NCBI RefSeq assembly: GCF_900105905.1
Contig: NZ_FNSV01000005.1
Coordinates: 4,526,001-4,590,000, forward strand
Length of the DNA: 64,000 nt
Reading direction: 5' to 3'
Origin: Rhodococcus koreensis
Lineage (GTDB): Bacteria > Actinomycetota > Actinomycetes > Mycobacteriales > Mycobacteriaceae
Below, piece after piece: positions 27,973-36,598 of this stretch; position 1 is the first letter of the stretch; every line of letters starts with the position of its first letter. The notes under the pieces are model-generated. The model made no database searches. It worked only from the letters and a program-made list of their open reading frames with translations, and had not been told where the DNA came from. Position numbers and translations under genes: made by a program.

Positions 27973-28004
27973 CGCTGAGACGGGGCGTGCACCTCGTCTC
28001 AGCG
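27973..28004. promoter_or_regulatory. 10-bp inverted repeat in divergent promoter region
   Basis: CGCTGAGACG at 27973-27982 and its complement at 27995-28004, 12 nt apart, 30 bp upstream of the SpoIID-like ATG. A smaller inverted repeat (CTCAA/TTGAG) lies near 28029-28045. Either an operator for one or both divergent wall genes or a leader hairpin. Confidence 0.4.
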
Positions 28005-28179
28005 GGTCCGAGAAATTCGGGATAAAGTCTCAATGTAAGGTTGAGCGTTATGGACCTGTGTGACTAGTGTGGCAAGAGTGATTGGAGTTAGCAACAACAG
28101 TCTCTTCCGTCACACAAGCATCACGAGTTGCAGACACGCGAGGTCGCTCGCAGGAAACTACAACTGAGGAGAGTCCCCC

Positions 28180-30321
28180 TTGCCGCACCGTCGACCGAAG
28201 CCCTCGATCGTCCTCGGGGCTGTCGCCGCGCTGGCTGTCGCAAGTCCCGTTGCGGTCTACGGCATCAGTAGCGCACCCTCGGACGTCCGATCCACGAACG
28301 AAACCTCCAACTCCGCCGTGTCCACCGAGATCGCGCAGGTAGTGCTGTCGCAGATCCCCGACATCGTGATCCCGCTGAAGGAACTGACCGGGCTGAACCT
28401 GCCGGACGTCAACATCGGCGACCTCCGGAACCTGAAGATCCCGCCGTACCTCCACATCCCCAGCAACGTGCAACTCCCCGGCGGAATCCAGATCCCGAGC
28501 CTGCAGATCCCGCTGAAAATCCCCGCCCCGGGCGACGTCTCCGACCCCGCGATCCTGCCCCCGGCCGATCAGCAGCCCGGCGCGATCGTCAAGGAACTGT
28601 CCCGCGACACCCCGTTCAGCATGGTGGCGCTCACGTCCGAATCCCTCGCGTCCGCGGAGTCGAAGGTCCGTGCGCTGCAGGCCGACGGAACGTGGGGACA
28701 GTGGGTCTCCCCCGACATGATCGACACCCGTCGCACCGACAAGACCGCGTCGGACGGCACGGTCGCCACCGAACCCGTCTACGTCGGGCTGACGAAGGCG
28801 ATCCAGATCCTCACACCCACCTCCGCACCCGCCCAGGCGGGCGCACCCGCACCCGCACCGGACGCGGTTCCCGCACCCGAGGCACCCGCTCCCGCACCGG
28901 CGCCCGCCGCCGGCGGGGCCGCGCCGCTCGGGTACACCCCCGCCGCCGTCAACACGCCGCTGCGACAGCAGCCGGCACGAGCGGGCGCCGACGACGTCAC
29001 CGCCGTGCTCATCGAACCGGGCAGCGGCCCCGGCGACGCCACGCTCAGCGACATCGCGAGCCCGCTCGACAGCGGCGGCCCCAAGGTCATCAGCCGCCAG
29101 CAGTGGGGCGCGGACGAGTCCATCCGCTGCCAGGACCCCGACTACGACGACTTCATCGGCGGTGCAACCGTGCACCACACCGCGGGCGCCAACGACTACT
29201 CGAAGGCCGAATCGGCCGAGATCGTCCGGGCGATCTACGCGTACCACGCGCAGACGCTCGGCTGGTGCGACATCGGCTACAACGCGCTGGTCGACAAATA
29301 CGGCCAGATCTTCGAGGGCCGCGCAGGCGGTCTCGACCGTCCCGTCCAGGGCGCACACGCGGGCGGGTTCAACGAGAACACCACCGGCGTCGCGATGATG
29401 GGCGACTTCTCGTCCGAGGATCCGCCGCAGGCCACGCTCGACGCCGTCGGCAAGTTCCTCGGCTGGAAGCTCGGCAATGCCGGACTCGACCCGCTCGGCG
29501 AGACGACGATGTACTCCGAGGGCACCGAGTTCACCCCGTACGCGGAGGGTGAGGCCGTCGACCTGCCGGTGATCTTCGCGCACCGCGATGTCGGCAACAC
29601 GTCCTGCCCGGGCGACGCGGCGTACTCGCACATGGACGAGATCCGGCAGATCGCGGCCGCCAACCTTGGCGGCAACGCGTCGCTGGCCTCGGACGCACAC
29701 GCGGGTGAGGCTCCGGCGCCGTCCGGCGGTCCGGGCACGGATGCCAGCGGCAGCCTCGGCGCCGGGATCCCCGCCCTGGTCAACGAACTGCTGCGGCTCA
29801 CCGATCCGTCGCCCGTCGCCCAGAAGTGGGTCGCGGAAGGCGGCGACACCGGCAGGCTCGGCCAGGCCATCACGGGACTATTGCAGGCCAAGGCCGGGAA
29901 CTCGGGCGCAGAGTTCGCCAACGGCGCCATCTTCACCTCGCCCAACGGCGGCGTGTGGGCGGTCCTCGGCCAGATCTTCAAGACGTGGCAGAGCCTCGGG
30001 GCCGACAACGGTGAATTGGGCCTGCCGACCAGTGACGAGTACTCGATCCCGGGCGGTCTGCGCACCGACTTCGAGAACGGCTCGCTGATCTTCAACGAGC
30101 TCACCGGCATCGTGACCAAGGTGTTGAAGACGTACAACGACACCTACGCGGAGGCCTACAAGAACGGCGCCCGGGTCAATGCCGCGGCTCCCGTCGCACC
30201 GCCCGCGGACCCGGCACAGATTCCGCCTGCCCCCGCCGAGCCCGCTCCGGCACCTGCACCTGCACCCGAACCGGCTCCCGCGCCCGCTCCCGTCGAGCCG
30301 GCACCGGTTCCGGCCGGCTGA
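28180..30321 (+). CDS. Peptidoglycan-recognition-type N-acetylmuramoyl-L-alanine amidase with LGFP region (Rv3811-like)
   Basis: 713-residue secreted protein. Signal sequence (about 10-30), an N-terminal region rich in IP/LP motifs, a Pro/Ala linker near 210-250, then the amidase_2/PGRP domain about 305-490 with zinc ligands in VHHTAG (near 332) and HRDVGNTSCPGD (near 468). A C-terminal LGFP-type region (GELGLPTSDEYSIPGG) and a Pro/Ala tail follow. TTG start at 28180 is supported by GAGGAG about 9 bases upstream; no ATG/GTG fits. Expected to cut the stem peptide from peptidoglycan. Matches Rv3811 in position next to glf. Confidence 0.9.
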   Translation: MPHRRPKPSIVLGAVAALAVASPVAVYGISSAPSDVRSTNETSNSAVSTEIAQVVLSQIPDIVIPLKELTGLNLPDVNIGDLRNLKIPPYLHIPSNVQLPGGIQIPSLQIPLKIPAPGDVSDPAILPPADQQPGAIVKELSRDTPFSMVALTSESLASAESKVRALQADGTWGQWVSPDMIDTRRTDKTASDGTVATEPVYVGLTKAIQILTPTSAPAQAGAPAPAPDAVPAPEAPAPAPAPAAGGAAPLGYTPAAVNTPLRQQPARAGADDVTAVLIEPGSGPGDATLSDIASPLDSGGPKVISRQQWGADESIRCQDPDYDDFIGGATVHHTAGANDYSKAESAEIVRAIYAYHAQTLGWCDIGYNALVDKYGQIFEGRAGGLDRPVQGAHAGGFNENTTGVAMMGDFSSEDPPQATLDAVGKFLGWKLGNAGLDPLGETTMYSEGTEFTPYAEGEAVDLPVIFAHRDVGNTSCPGDAAYSHMDEIRQIAAANLGGNASLASDAHAGEAPAPSGGPGTDASGSLGAGIPALVNELLRLTDPSPVAQKWVAEGGDTGRLGQAITGLLQAKAGNSGAEFANGAIFTSPNGGVWAVLGQIFKTWQSLGADNGELGLPTSDEYSIPGGLRTDFENGSLIFNELTGIVTKVLKTYNDTYAEAYKNGARVNAAAPVAPPADPAQIPPAPAEPAPAPAPAPEPAPAPAPVEPAPVPAG

Positions 30322-30340
30322 CCGGGTTACCCCCTCTCGG

Positions 30341-30368
30341 GCGCTGGTGGTCTCAGGACCACCAGCGC
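30341..30368. terminator. Bidirectional hairpin between convergent amidase and HAD genes
   Basis: Perfect 12-bp arms 30341-30352 and 30357-30368 with a TCAG loop. The HAD gene stop codon (30353-30355) sits in the loop. Placement 20 bp after the amidase stop suits a shared terminator. Confidence 0.65.
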
Positions 30369-31174
30369 TCGAGTACTTTCGCGACCCCGTCGTCCCAGTT
30401 GGTGGCCGTCACCTCGTCGGCGGCGGCCTTGGCGTCGGGATGCGCGTTCTCGACGGCGACACCGCGGCCCGCGAGGTTCAGCATCGGGATGTCGTTGGGC
30501 ATGTCGCCGAACGCCACGATCTGCGACGCCGTTACGCCGAGCCGCTCCGCGACCAGCGCGAGCCCGGACGCCTTCGTGATGCCCGCCGCCGACAGTTCGA
30601 TCAGCCCGTTGTCGGTGGAGAACGTGACGTCGGCGCGGCGCCCGATGTGCGGCGCCAGCGCGTCGACCATCGCCTGACTGGACATTTCCGGCACCCGGAT
30701 CAGCAACTTCACCGCGGGGGCCGCGACGACCTCGTTCTCGGACATCTCGGTGTTGTCGGGGTTGAGCCACGCGTGCTGGTAGCCGGGCGAGCTGACGAAC
30801 TGCGGCGTGGCGGCGTCGTGGGCGCTGACCCCGACCCGCTCGGCCGCGAGACCGGCGCCGGGCAGCACGTCGAGCGCGATCGCCGACAGCCAGGTGAGGG
30901 TGTCCACGTCCAGGGTCGCGGCGCTGAGCACGCGGTCGCTGTCGCTGTCGTAGATGACGGCGCCGTTCGCGCAGACGGCGAGCGGCGCGTAGCCGAGGCC
31001 CTCGACCACGGGATGGATCCAGCGCGGGGGCCTGCCGGTGGCCAGCACGAAGGGTGTCCCCGACGCGACGACCGACGCGACGGCGTCCCGGGTGCGGGCG
31101 CTGATGCGCTCGTCCTCCCCGATCAGGGTGCCGTCGACATCGGACGCTACAAGGCTCGGTCGGTCTGGGCTCAC
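30353..31174 (-). CDS. HAD-family (Cof-type) hydrolase
   Basis: 273-residue cytoplasmic phosphatase of HAD subclass IIB. Motif I ASDVDGTLI near residue 10, motif II LATGRP, motif III Lys in ITKASGLALVAERLG, motif IV VAFGDMPNDIPML with the metal-binding Asp. Equivalent in position to Rv3813c. Small sugar phosphates or cofactor phosphates are usual substrates of the family; none can be named here. GTG start at 31174. Followed upstream by two acyltransferase genes on the same strand, 44 bp away. Confidence 0.88.
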   Translation of the reverse strand: MSPDRPSLVASDVDGTLIGEDERISARTRDAVASVVASGTPFVLATGRPPRWIHPVVEGLGYAPLAVCANGAVIYDSDSDRVLSAATLDVDTLTWLSAIALDVLPGAGLAAERVGVSAHDAATPQFVSSPGYQHAWLNPDNTEMSENEVVAAPAVKLLIRVPEMSSQAMVDALAPHIGRRADVTFSTDNGLIELSAAGITKASGLALVAERLGVTASQIVAFGDMPNDIPMLNLAGRGVAVENAHPDAKAAADEVTATNWDDGVAKVLERWWS

Positions 31175-31218
31175 CCAGCCATTCTGCCTGCCGGGCCCGC
31201 GACGCCACCGGGCGGCCG

Positions 31219-31956
31219 TTACCGGGACCGGCGTTCCTCCGCCTCGCGGCGGTCCAGCTCGGTGGCTTCCTCGATGGTCGGCGCACTGCCACCGAGACGT
31301 CGGGGCACCCAGTACGCGCCCGCCGGATGGTCGAATCCGTCCTGCACCCGGCGCAGGATCGCGTCCATCTCCGCGTGCAGGGTCTCGGTGAGGGCGTCCG
31401 CCGGTTCGCGCGGCTCGATCGGCCGTCCCACCTCAACGGTCACCGGGAAGCGGTGCCGTCCAAGTTGTCTCGGCCGGCCTTTGGTGGCGATCCGCTGAGC
31501 ACCCCACACGATGACGGGCACGATCGGCACCCCGGCATCAATCGCCATGCGCGCCGCACCCGACTTCAGTTCCTTGATCTCGAAGCTCCGGCTGATGGTC
31601 GCCTCCGGGTACACCCCCACCAGTTCGCCCTCGCGCAGCCGCTCCACCGCGGTGAGGTAGGCGCCCGCTCCCGCGGTCCGGTCGACCGGGATCACCCCGC
31701 ATCCGCGCATCAGGAACGCCATCACCTTGTTGTTCGCGAGTTCGGCCTTGGCCATGATCCGCAGTTTGCGGTCCACTGCACCGACCGCGAGTGCCAGCTG
31801 GACGAAGTCCAGGTACCCGGTGTGATTGACCGCGAGCACCGCACCGCCCTCGGCGGGGATGTTGTCGAGGCCGACTCGCGTCATCCTCAGCCCCTGGAAC
31901 AGGGACAACGCCCTGGCCGTCGACTCGACAGCCGCGTAGACCGGCTCCACCGCCAC
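31219..31956 (-). CDS. PlsC-type acyltransferase (copy 1)
   Basis: 245-residue lysophospholipid-type acyltransferase. Catalytic NHTGYLD (H-x4-D) near residue 44, VIPVDR, YPEATISRS (the PEGT-like motif, here PEAT), and VPIVPVIVWG. Mature family members act at the inner face of the membrane, acylating lysophosphatidate or other glycerolipids; the true acceptor is unknown. GTG start at 31956, 5 bp after the stop of copy 2. The two are tandem duplicates corresponding to Rv3814c-Rv3816c, where M. tuberculosis has three. Confidence 0.88.
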   Translation of the reverse strand: MAVEPVYAAVESTARALSLFQGLRMTRVGLDNIPAEGGAVLAVNHTGYLDFVQLALAVGAVDRKLRIMAKAELANNKVMAFLMRGCGVIPVDRTAGAGAYLTAVERLREGELVGVYPEATISRSFEIKELKSGAARMAIDAGVPIVPVIVWGAQRIATKGRPRQLGRHRFPVTVEVGRPIEPREPADALTETLHAEMDAILRRVQDGFDHPAGAYWVPRRLGGSAPTIEEATELDRREAEERRSR

Positions 31957-31961
31957 CGTCT

Positions 31962-32717
31962 CTAGCTACCGGTCTCCCGGGACCGGCGGGCCTGCGCCTT
32001 CGCCTCGGCGTCGGCGGCGTCCATCTTGTTCGCCTCGTCGAGCGTCGGCGCACTGCCACCGAGTCGCGCGGGCACCCAGTACTCCCCTGCCGGGTGGTCG
32101 TACCCCTGCTGAAGGTCCGCGAGCATCGCGGTCATGGTGGTGTGCAGCTTCTCGGTCAGCTCGGACGCCGGCTCGAACGGCTGGATCGGCTCACCGACGG
32201 CGATCGAGATGGGAGTGTTCGTGCGGCCCAGACGCTTCGGGAACCCCTTGGTCCACACCCGCTGTGCGCCCCAGATGACCACCGGGACGATCGGCACATT
32301 CGCCTCGATCGCCATCCGCGCGGCACCCGACTTGAATTCCTTGATCTCGAAGCTCCGGCTGATGGTGGCCTCCGGATAGACGCCCACCAGTTCGCCGCGA
32401 CGCAGGAAGTCGACGGCCGCCTTGTACGAATCCGAGCCGGCGGCCCGGTCGACCGGAATGTGCTTGAGCGCGCGCATGATCGGGCCCGAGATCTTGTTGT
32501 CGAACACTTCCTTCTTCGCCATGAAGCGGACGTACCGCTTCACCCTGCGGGCCGGAAGTCCGGCGTAGGTGAAGTCCATGTAGCCGGTGTGATTGATCGC
32601 GATCACCGCCCCACCCGTCGCCGGAATGTGCTGATCACCCTTCACCGTGAACTTCAGCCCCTCGAGGGCAAATACGGTGCGGGCGATGCCGATGACGGTT
32701 CGGTAGACGGGTTCCAC
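31962..32717 (-). CDS. PlsC-type acyltransferase (copy 2)
   Basis: 251-residue paralogue of the downstream acyltransferase, with the same motifs: NHTGYMD near residue 43, HIPVDR, YPEATISRSFEIKEFKSGAARMAI, VPVVIWGAQRVWTKG, and the shared ending DHPAGEYWVPARLGGSAPTLDEA. GTG start at 32717. First gene of the 32717-30353 minus-strand run. Same uncertainty over substrate as its neighbour. Confidence 0.88.
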   Translation of the reverse strand: MEPVYRTVIGIARTVFALEGLKFTVKGDQHIPATGGAVIAINHTGYMDFTYAGLPARRVKRYVRFMAKKEVFDNKISGPIMRALKHIPVDRAAGSDSYKAAVDFLRRGELVGVYPEATISRSFEIKEFKSGAARMAIEANVPIVPVVIWGAQRVWTKGFPKRLGRTNTPISIAVGEPIQPFEPASELTEKLHTTMTAMLADLQQGYDHPAGEYWVPARLGGSAPTLDEANKMDAADAEAKAQARRSRETGS

Positions 32718-32806
32718 AATCGGCTAGCGTAGCCGGGTATCCGCGATCTGGCCCGCCGTCGGGGACGGACATTCGGTGGGGAGTCGACAGAAAGGGCGCG
32801 CTGGAC

Positions 32807-33634
32807 ATGGGTGGCACGGGCAGGAGGGCGCTCATCGCGCCGGTCGTCGCGGTGATCCTCGGGGCGGGGGCGGCGTGCGATTCGCAGTCCGGCATCCCGA
32901 CGGAGGAGCCCCCGGCCGACGCCGTGTCCGCGCCCACCTCCGCGGCCGAGCCCACGACCACCACACCGCCTGCCCCCGTGCCGCAGGTGGTCGTCGGTGA
33001 GGTGCCCGGCAACCCCGCGGCGGTGGACGCGGTCAGAGCCTGGGCCACCGACCTGGTCACCCGGCCCGCCGCCGTCCCCGCGAAATGCTGGACGCTGCCG
33101 CCCGCGCAGGCCGCCGACCAGTACGCCGACGCGTCCACAATCCTCGGGGCGCTCGCGCAACCCGGCCTCGACGGGCAGTTCGCGGTGTCGTGGACGGGCG
33201 GCGGGACCACGGTGTCCGTCAAACGCAGCGAGATCGCGTCCGGCTACGCCTGCCCCCACGTCCACCCCGCCGGGACCGTCGACTTCTACACCCCCGCCGA
33301 CGCCGAGTACGCCGTCACCCGGTTCCTGTCGCGGGAGTCCGGCGCGCCGGTGAACCGGGCGGACACCGAGACCGCCTACCCGCTGATCTGCCCCGGCCTG
33401 AGCCCATGGGACCCGGCGGGCACGGGCGCAGGCGGCCGTCCGCCGCTCCGGCTCGACCCCGACGTCCTGGCCGGGACCACCGCGTTCGCCGCCGACGCGA
33501 TGACCGCCACACCCGTCCGCGGTGACTACCTGGACGTGTCCGTTCCGGTCACCGACGTGTCCGGTGTGACCGTCACCAAGCAGGTCACGCTGTCCATCGG
33601 ACCCGACGGATATTGCCTGGGCGAAGTGACCTGA
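32807..33634 (+). CDS. Putative secreted lipoprotein of unknown function
   Basis: 275 residues. Signal-like N terminus ending GAGAAC, a weak lipobox giving Cys24. A Thr/Pro/Ala-rich spacer (35-62) precedes a domain of about 210 residues with several Cys (in AKCWTLPP, YACPHVH, PLICPG, DGYCLG), likely two disulfides. No family recognised. ATG at 32807. Divergent from acyltransferase copy 2 (89 bp) and 99 bp upstream of the MBL-Rieske gene on the same strand. Confidence 0.6.
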   Translation: MGGTGRRALIAPVVAVILGAGAACDSQSGIPTEEPPADAVSAPTSAAEPTTTTPPAPVPQVVVGEVPGNPAAVDAVRAWATDLVTRPAAVPAKCWTLPPAQAADQYADASTILGALAQPGLDGQFAVSWTGGGTTVSVKRSEIASGYACPHVHPAGTVDFYTPADAEYAVTRFLSRESGAPVNRADTETAYPLICPGLSPWDPAGTGAGGRPPLRLDPDVLAGTTAFAADAMTATPVRGDYLDVSVPVTDVSGVTVTKQVTLSIGPDGYCLGEVT

Positions 33635-33733
33635 CCGCACGTGAGTGGCACGGTGTGCTGGAGCGCGCATTGTCACTCACCTGGGGGGAACGCCTACCCT
33701 GGAACAGTCGCTCAGCTCCCAGGAGGCATACCA

Positions 33734-35281
33734 GTGCAGGTCACCAGCGTCGGACACGCCGGATTCCACATCCAGACCGAGGCAGGCTCGATCCTGTGCG
33801 ACCCGTGGGTCAACCCCGCGTACTTCGGGTCCTGGTTCCCGTTTCCGGACAACACGCAGCTCGACTGGGACACCCTCGGCAACTGCGACTACCTGTACGT
33901 GTCGCACCTGCACAAGGACCACTTCGACCCGGAGAACCTGGCCAAGCACGTCGACAAAGACGCGACCGTGCTGCTCCCCGACTATCCGGTGCCGGACCTC
34001 AGGCGTGAGCTCGAGGCGCTGGGCTTCCACAAATTCTTCGAGACCGAGGACTCCGTCAAGCACAAGGTCACCGGGCCCAAAGGTGACTTGGACATCATGA
34101 TCATCGCGCTGCGCGCGCCCGCCGACGGTCCGATCGGCGACTCGGGTCTCGTGGTGTCCGATGGCGAGACCACCTGTTTCAACATGAACGACGCCCGGCC
34201 CGTCGACATGGACGTCCTGCACGACGAGTTCGGCAAGATCGATATCCACCTGCTGCAGTACTCGGGCGCCATCTGGTACCCGATGGTCTACGACATTCCG
34301 ACCAAGACGAAGGCCAACTTCGGCAAGCAGAAGCGTCAGCGCGGCATGGACCGCTGTCGCAGCTACATCGAGCAGGTCGCGGCCACGTGGGTGGTGCCGT
34401 CCGCGGGGCCGCCCGTGTTCCTCGACGACGCGCTGCGCTACCTGAACGACGACCGGGGTGACGAGGGCAACATCTTCCCCGACCAGATCACGTTCCTCGA
34501 GCAGATGCGGATCCACGGCAACGACGGCGGGATCCTGATGATCCCGGGGTCCACCGCGGACATGAAGGGTGCCGAGCTGACGCTCACGCACCCGATCCCG
34601 GACGCCGAGGTCGACAAGATCTTCTCCGATAAGGCCGCATACATCGAGGACATGGCGCAGCGCTTGGCACCGGTCCTCGCCGCCGAGAAGGCCACGTGGG
34701 CCCCCGCCGAGGGTGAGCCGCTGCTCGAGGCGCTGAAGGCGAAGTTCGAGCCGATCATGAAGCAGTCCGACCTGATCTGCGACGGCATCGGCTACCCCGT
34801 CGGCCTGGTGATGGGCGACGAGACCGTCGTCCTCGACTTCCCGGCGCGCACCGTCCGCCCGCGCGGCGAGAAGGACGGCAAGTACCGGTACGGCTTCCGC
34901 ATCGCCCCCGAACTGGTGCGCACGGTGCTGCGCGACGACGAGCCCGACTGGGTGAACACCATCTTCCTGTCCACCCGCTTCGAGGCGTGGCGCGTCGGCG
35001 GGTACAACGAGTTCCTCTACACGTTCTTCAAGTGCCTCACCGACGAGCGCATCGCGTACGCCGACGGCTGGTTCGCCGAGGCCCACGACGACTCCGCGTC
35101 GATCGAACTCGGCGGTTACGAGATCCAGCGGCGCTGCCCGCACCTGAAGGCCGACCTGTCGAAGTTCGGCGTCGTCGACGGCACCAACCTCACCTGCAAC
35201 CTGCACGGCTGGCAGTGGGACCTCGAGTCGGGGCGCTGCAAGACGTCCAAGGGGCACGAACTGCGGTCCACGAAGCTCTGA
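33734..35281 (+). CDS. Metallo-beta-lactamase-fold / Rieske [2Fe-2S] fusion protein (Rv3818-like)
   Basis: 515 residues. The N-terminal MBL domain of UlaG type starts VTSVGHAGFHIQTEAGSILCDPW and carries HLHKDHFD near residue 57. The C-terminal Rieske domain has CPHLKADL and CNLHGWQWD, the CxH...CxxH cluster ligands, at about 471-500. GTG at 33734 is fixed by AGGAGG at 33721-33726. Domain pairing resembles CMP-Neu5Ac hydroxylase (CMAH), which has the Rieske domain at the other end; an oxygenase acting on a sugar nucleotide or lipid is inference. Orthologous by position and length to Rv3818 (about 516 aa). Confidence 0.88.
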   Translation: MQVTSVGHAGFHIQTEAGSILCDPWVNPAYFGSWFPFPDNTQLDWDTLGNCDYLYVSHLHKDHFDPENLAKHVDKDATVLLPDYPVPDLRRELEALGFHKFFETEDSVKHKVTGPKGDLDIMIIALRAPADGPIGDSGLVVSDGETTCFNMNDARPVDMDVLHDEFGKIDIHLLQYSGAIWYPMVYDIPTKTKANFGKQKRQRGMDRCRSYIEQVAATWVVPSAGPPVFLDDALRYLNDDRGDEGNIFPDQITFLEQMRIHGNDGGILMIPGSTADMKGAELTLTHPIPDAEVDKIFSDKAAYIEDMAQRLAPVLAAEKATWAPAEGEPLLEALKAKFEPIMKQSDLICDGIGYPVGLVMGDETVVLDFPARTVRPRGEKDGKYRYGFRIAPELVRTVLRDDEPDWVNTIFLSTRFEAWRVGGYNEFLYTFFKCLTDERIAYADGWFAEAHDDSASIELGGYEIQRRCPHLKADLSKFGVVDGTNLTCNLHGWQWDLESGRCKTSKGHELRSTKL

Positions 35282-35289
35282 CCCGTCGT

Positions 35290-35336
35290 ACGAACGGGAC
35301 GCTCGTTCGGTCAGATCGAACGAACGTCCCGTTCGT
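35290..35336. terminator. 20-bp inverted repeat, bidirectional terminator
   Basis: Arms 35290-35309 and 35317-35336 pair with one C/T difference around a 7-nt loop. It lies 8 bp after the MBL-Rieske stop and includes the stop of the convergent MFS remnant (35311-35313). Could also be read as a regulator site because of its CGAACG/CGTTCG half-sites. Confidence 0.6.
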
Positions 35337-35918
35337 GCACCAGCGGCGGCAGCCACCGGCGCACCAGGACCGCCGACAGCAGCACGGGACGGCCAGCGGC
35401 GGGCAGCAGCACGGCGAAGCAGCCGTGGACCGCGGTCGCCCCGACGCTGACCCACCCCACCAGCGGATACCCGCCGAGAACGTACAGCGGCGCTGCGGTC
35501 AGGGTCGCGAGAAGGTTGCACACCATGGCGCCGGAGTTCGCGTAGCCGAGCAACTTGGCGAAGTAGGCGGCGGCGCCTCGCGCCACGAGCTCGTCGTACA
35601 GCAGCGCCTCGAACGTGCCCGACGAGATGGCGCCGCTGATTCCCCACAACACGAACCCGCGGCGAATCCCGGATACGACGGCACCAGGATCCACACGGTG
35701 AAACCGGCCGTGTACAGCACGGACGCGAGGACGAGGAGGCCGCGGCGCGACACCGTGTCGGCCCAGGCACCGGACGGCACCTCGGCGACGAACGACACCA
35801 CCGACCAGATGACGAACAGCGACGAGATCTGACCGACGCTCAGTCCGTGGTCGGCGAACAGCAGGTCGTAGAGACCGTAGAGCGGGATGAGGTCGCGCGT
35901 CGACACGTAGCCGACCAC
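35311..35918 (-). pseudogene. MFS transporter, frameshifted and C-terminally truncated
   Basis: The first frame, from GTG 35918, reads VGYVSTRDLIPLYG, FADHGLS, SLFVIWSVVSFVAEVPSGAWADTVSRRG, a clear N-terminal half of a major facilitator with the helix 2-3 signature. Near 35656-35658 the coding continues in another frame as RGFVLWGISGAISSGTFEALLYDELVARG and further helices. One missing G in a GGG run would join them. The joined product ends after about six helices, half the normal about 400 residues. So it is a remnant, or has a sequencing error at the G-run plus a genuine truncation. Transport substrate unknown. Confidence 0.75.
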
Positions 35919-36022
35919 GCGGACGGCGAGAGAACGCTGCGAACTGGGTCAAGGCTGGGCGGCGGGGTATCTCACGCGCCCAGTCTCGCACTCCGCGCCG
36001 GGGGTCTCACCCCGTTTTCGAC

Positions 36023-36508
36023 CTAGCCGACGGTCGGCGGCTGATCGACGAGCTGGGCCATGTAGAGCTGGTCGCCCATCTTGTCCATCAACTCGATCTG
36101 CGTCTCGAGGTAGTCGATGTGATCCTCTTCTTCCTTGAGGATCCCCTCGAGCAGTTTCGCCGACGTGGCATCGCCCTTCTCGCGGCACATCTGGATGCCC
36201 GGACGCAGGCGCTCGACGACCTCGACTTCGATGGAGAGGTCGGAGTGGAACTGCTCGCGCAGGTCCTGCCCGATGCGCAGCGGCAGCAGCTTCTGATAGT
36301 TCGGAAGCGCTTCGAGGAACAGGATCCGGTCGGTGAGGATCTCGGCGTGAGTCATCTCCTCGATGGACTCCGCCCGGGTCTTGTCCGCAAGTTTGGTGAA
36401 TCCCCAATTGGCTTGCATCTTCGAGTGCAGGAAGTACTGGTTGATCGCGGTCAGCTCACTGGTCAACTGTTCGTTGAGAAGAGCAATGATCTCGTCGTCG
36501 CCACGCAT
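36023..36508 (-). CDS. bfr: Bacterioferritin (haem-containing)
   Basis: 161-residue four-helix iron-storage subunit. Ferroxidase ligands are all present: Glu18, Glu51, His54, Glu94, Glu127 and His130; Met52 is the haem axial ligand, distinguishing it from haem-free ferritins. 24 subunits form a shell oxidising and storing iron. ATG at 36508. Lies 90 bp downstream of bfd on the same strand; Bfd is the known electron donor that releases iron from Bfr. No IdeR box seen directly in front of bfr itself. Confidence 0.96.
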   Translation of the reverse strand: MRGDDEIIALLNEQLTSELTAINQYFLHSKMQANWGFTKLADKTRAESIEEMTHAEILTDRILFLEALPNYQKLLPLRIGQDLREQFHSDLSIEVEVVERLRPGIQMCREKGDATSAKLLEGILKEEEDHIDYLETQIELMDKMGDQLYMAQLVDQPPTVG

Positions 36509-36598
36509 GACTTCTCCGTTCGCCCCGGTTGTGGCGAACGTACCACTGGCGATACCACGGTGTGGCGAATCGCGGGATTCAGTTGTGCTGCAGTTTTG

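Noticed and set aside
28048..29700. 550-residue frame antisense to the amidase gene
   Set aside because: Mirror frame of a real secreted amidase with clear catalytic motifs; no family features.
35311..35991. Intact 226-residue protein in the second MFS frame
   Set aside because: Its first half is Arg-rich shadow sequence; the recognisable MFS N terminus is in another frame, so this is a frameshifted remnant.
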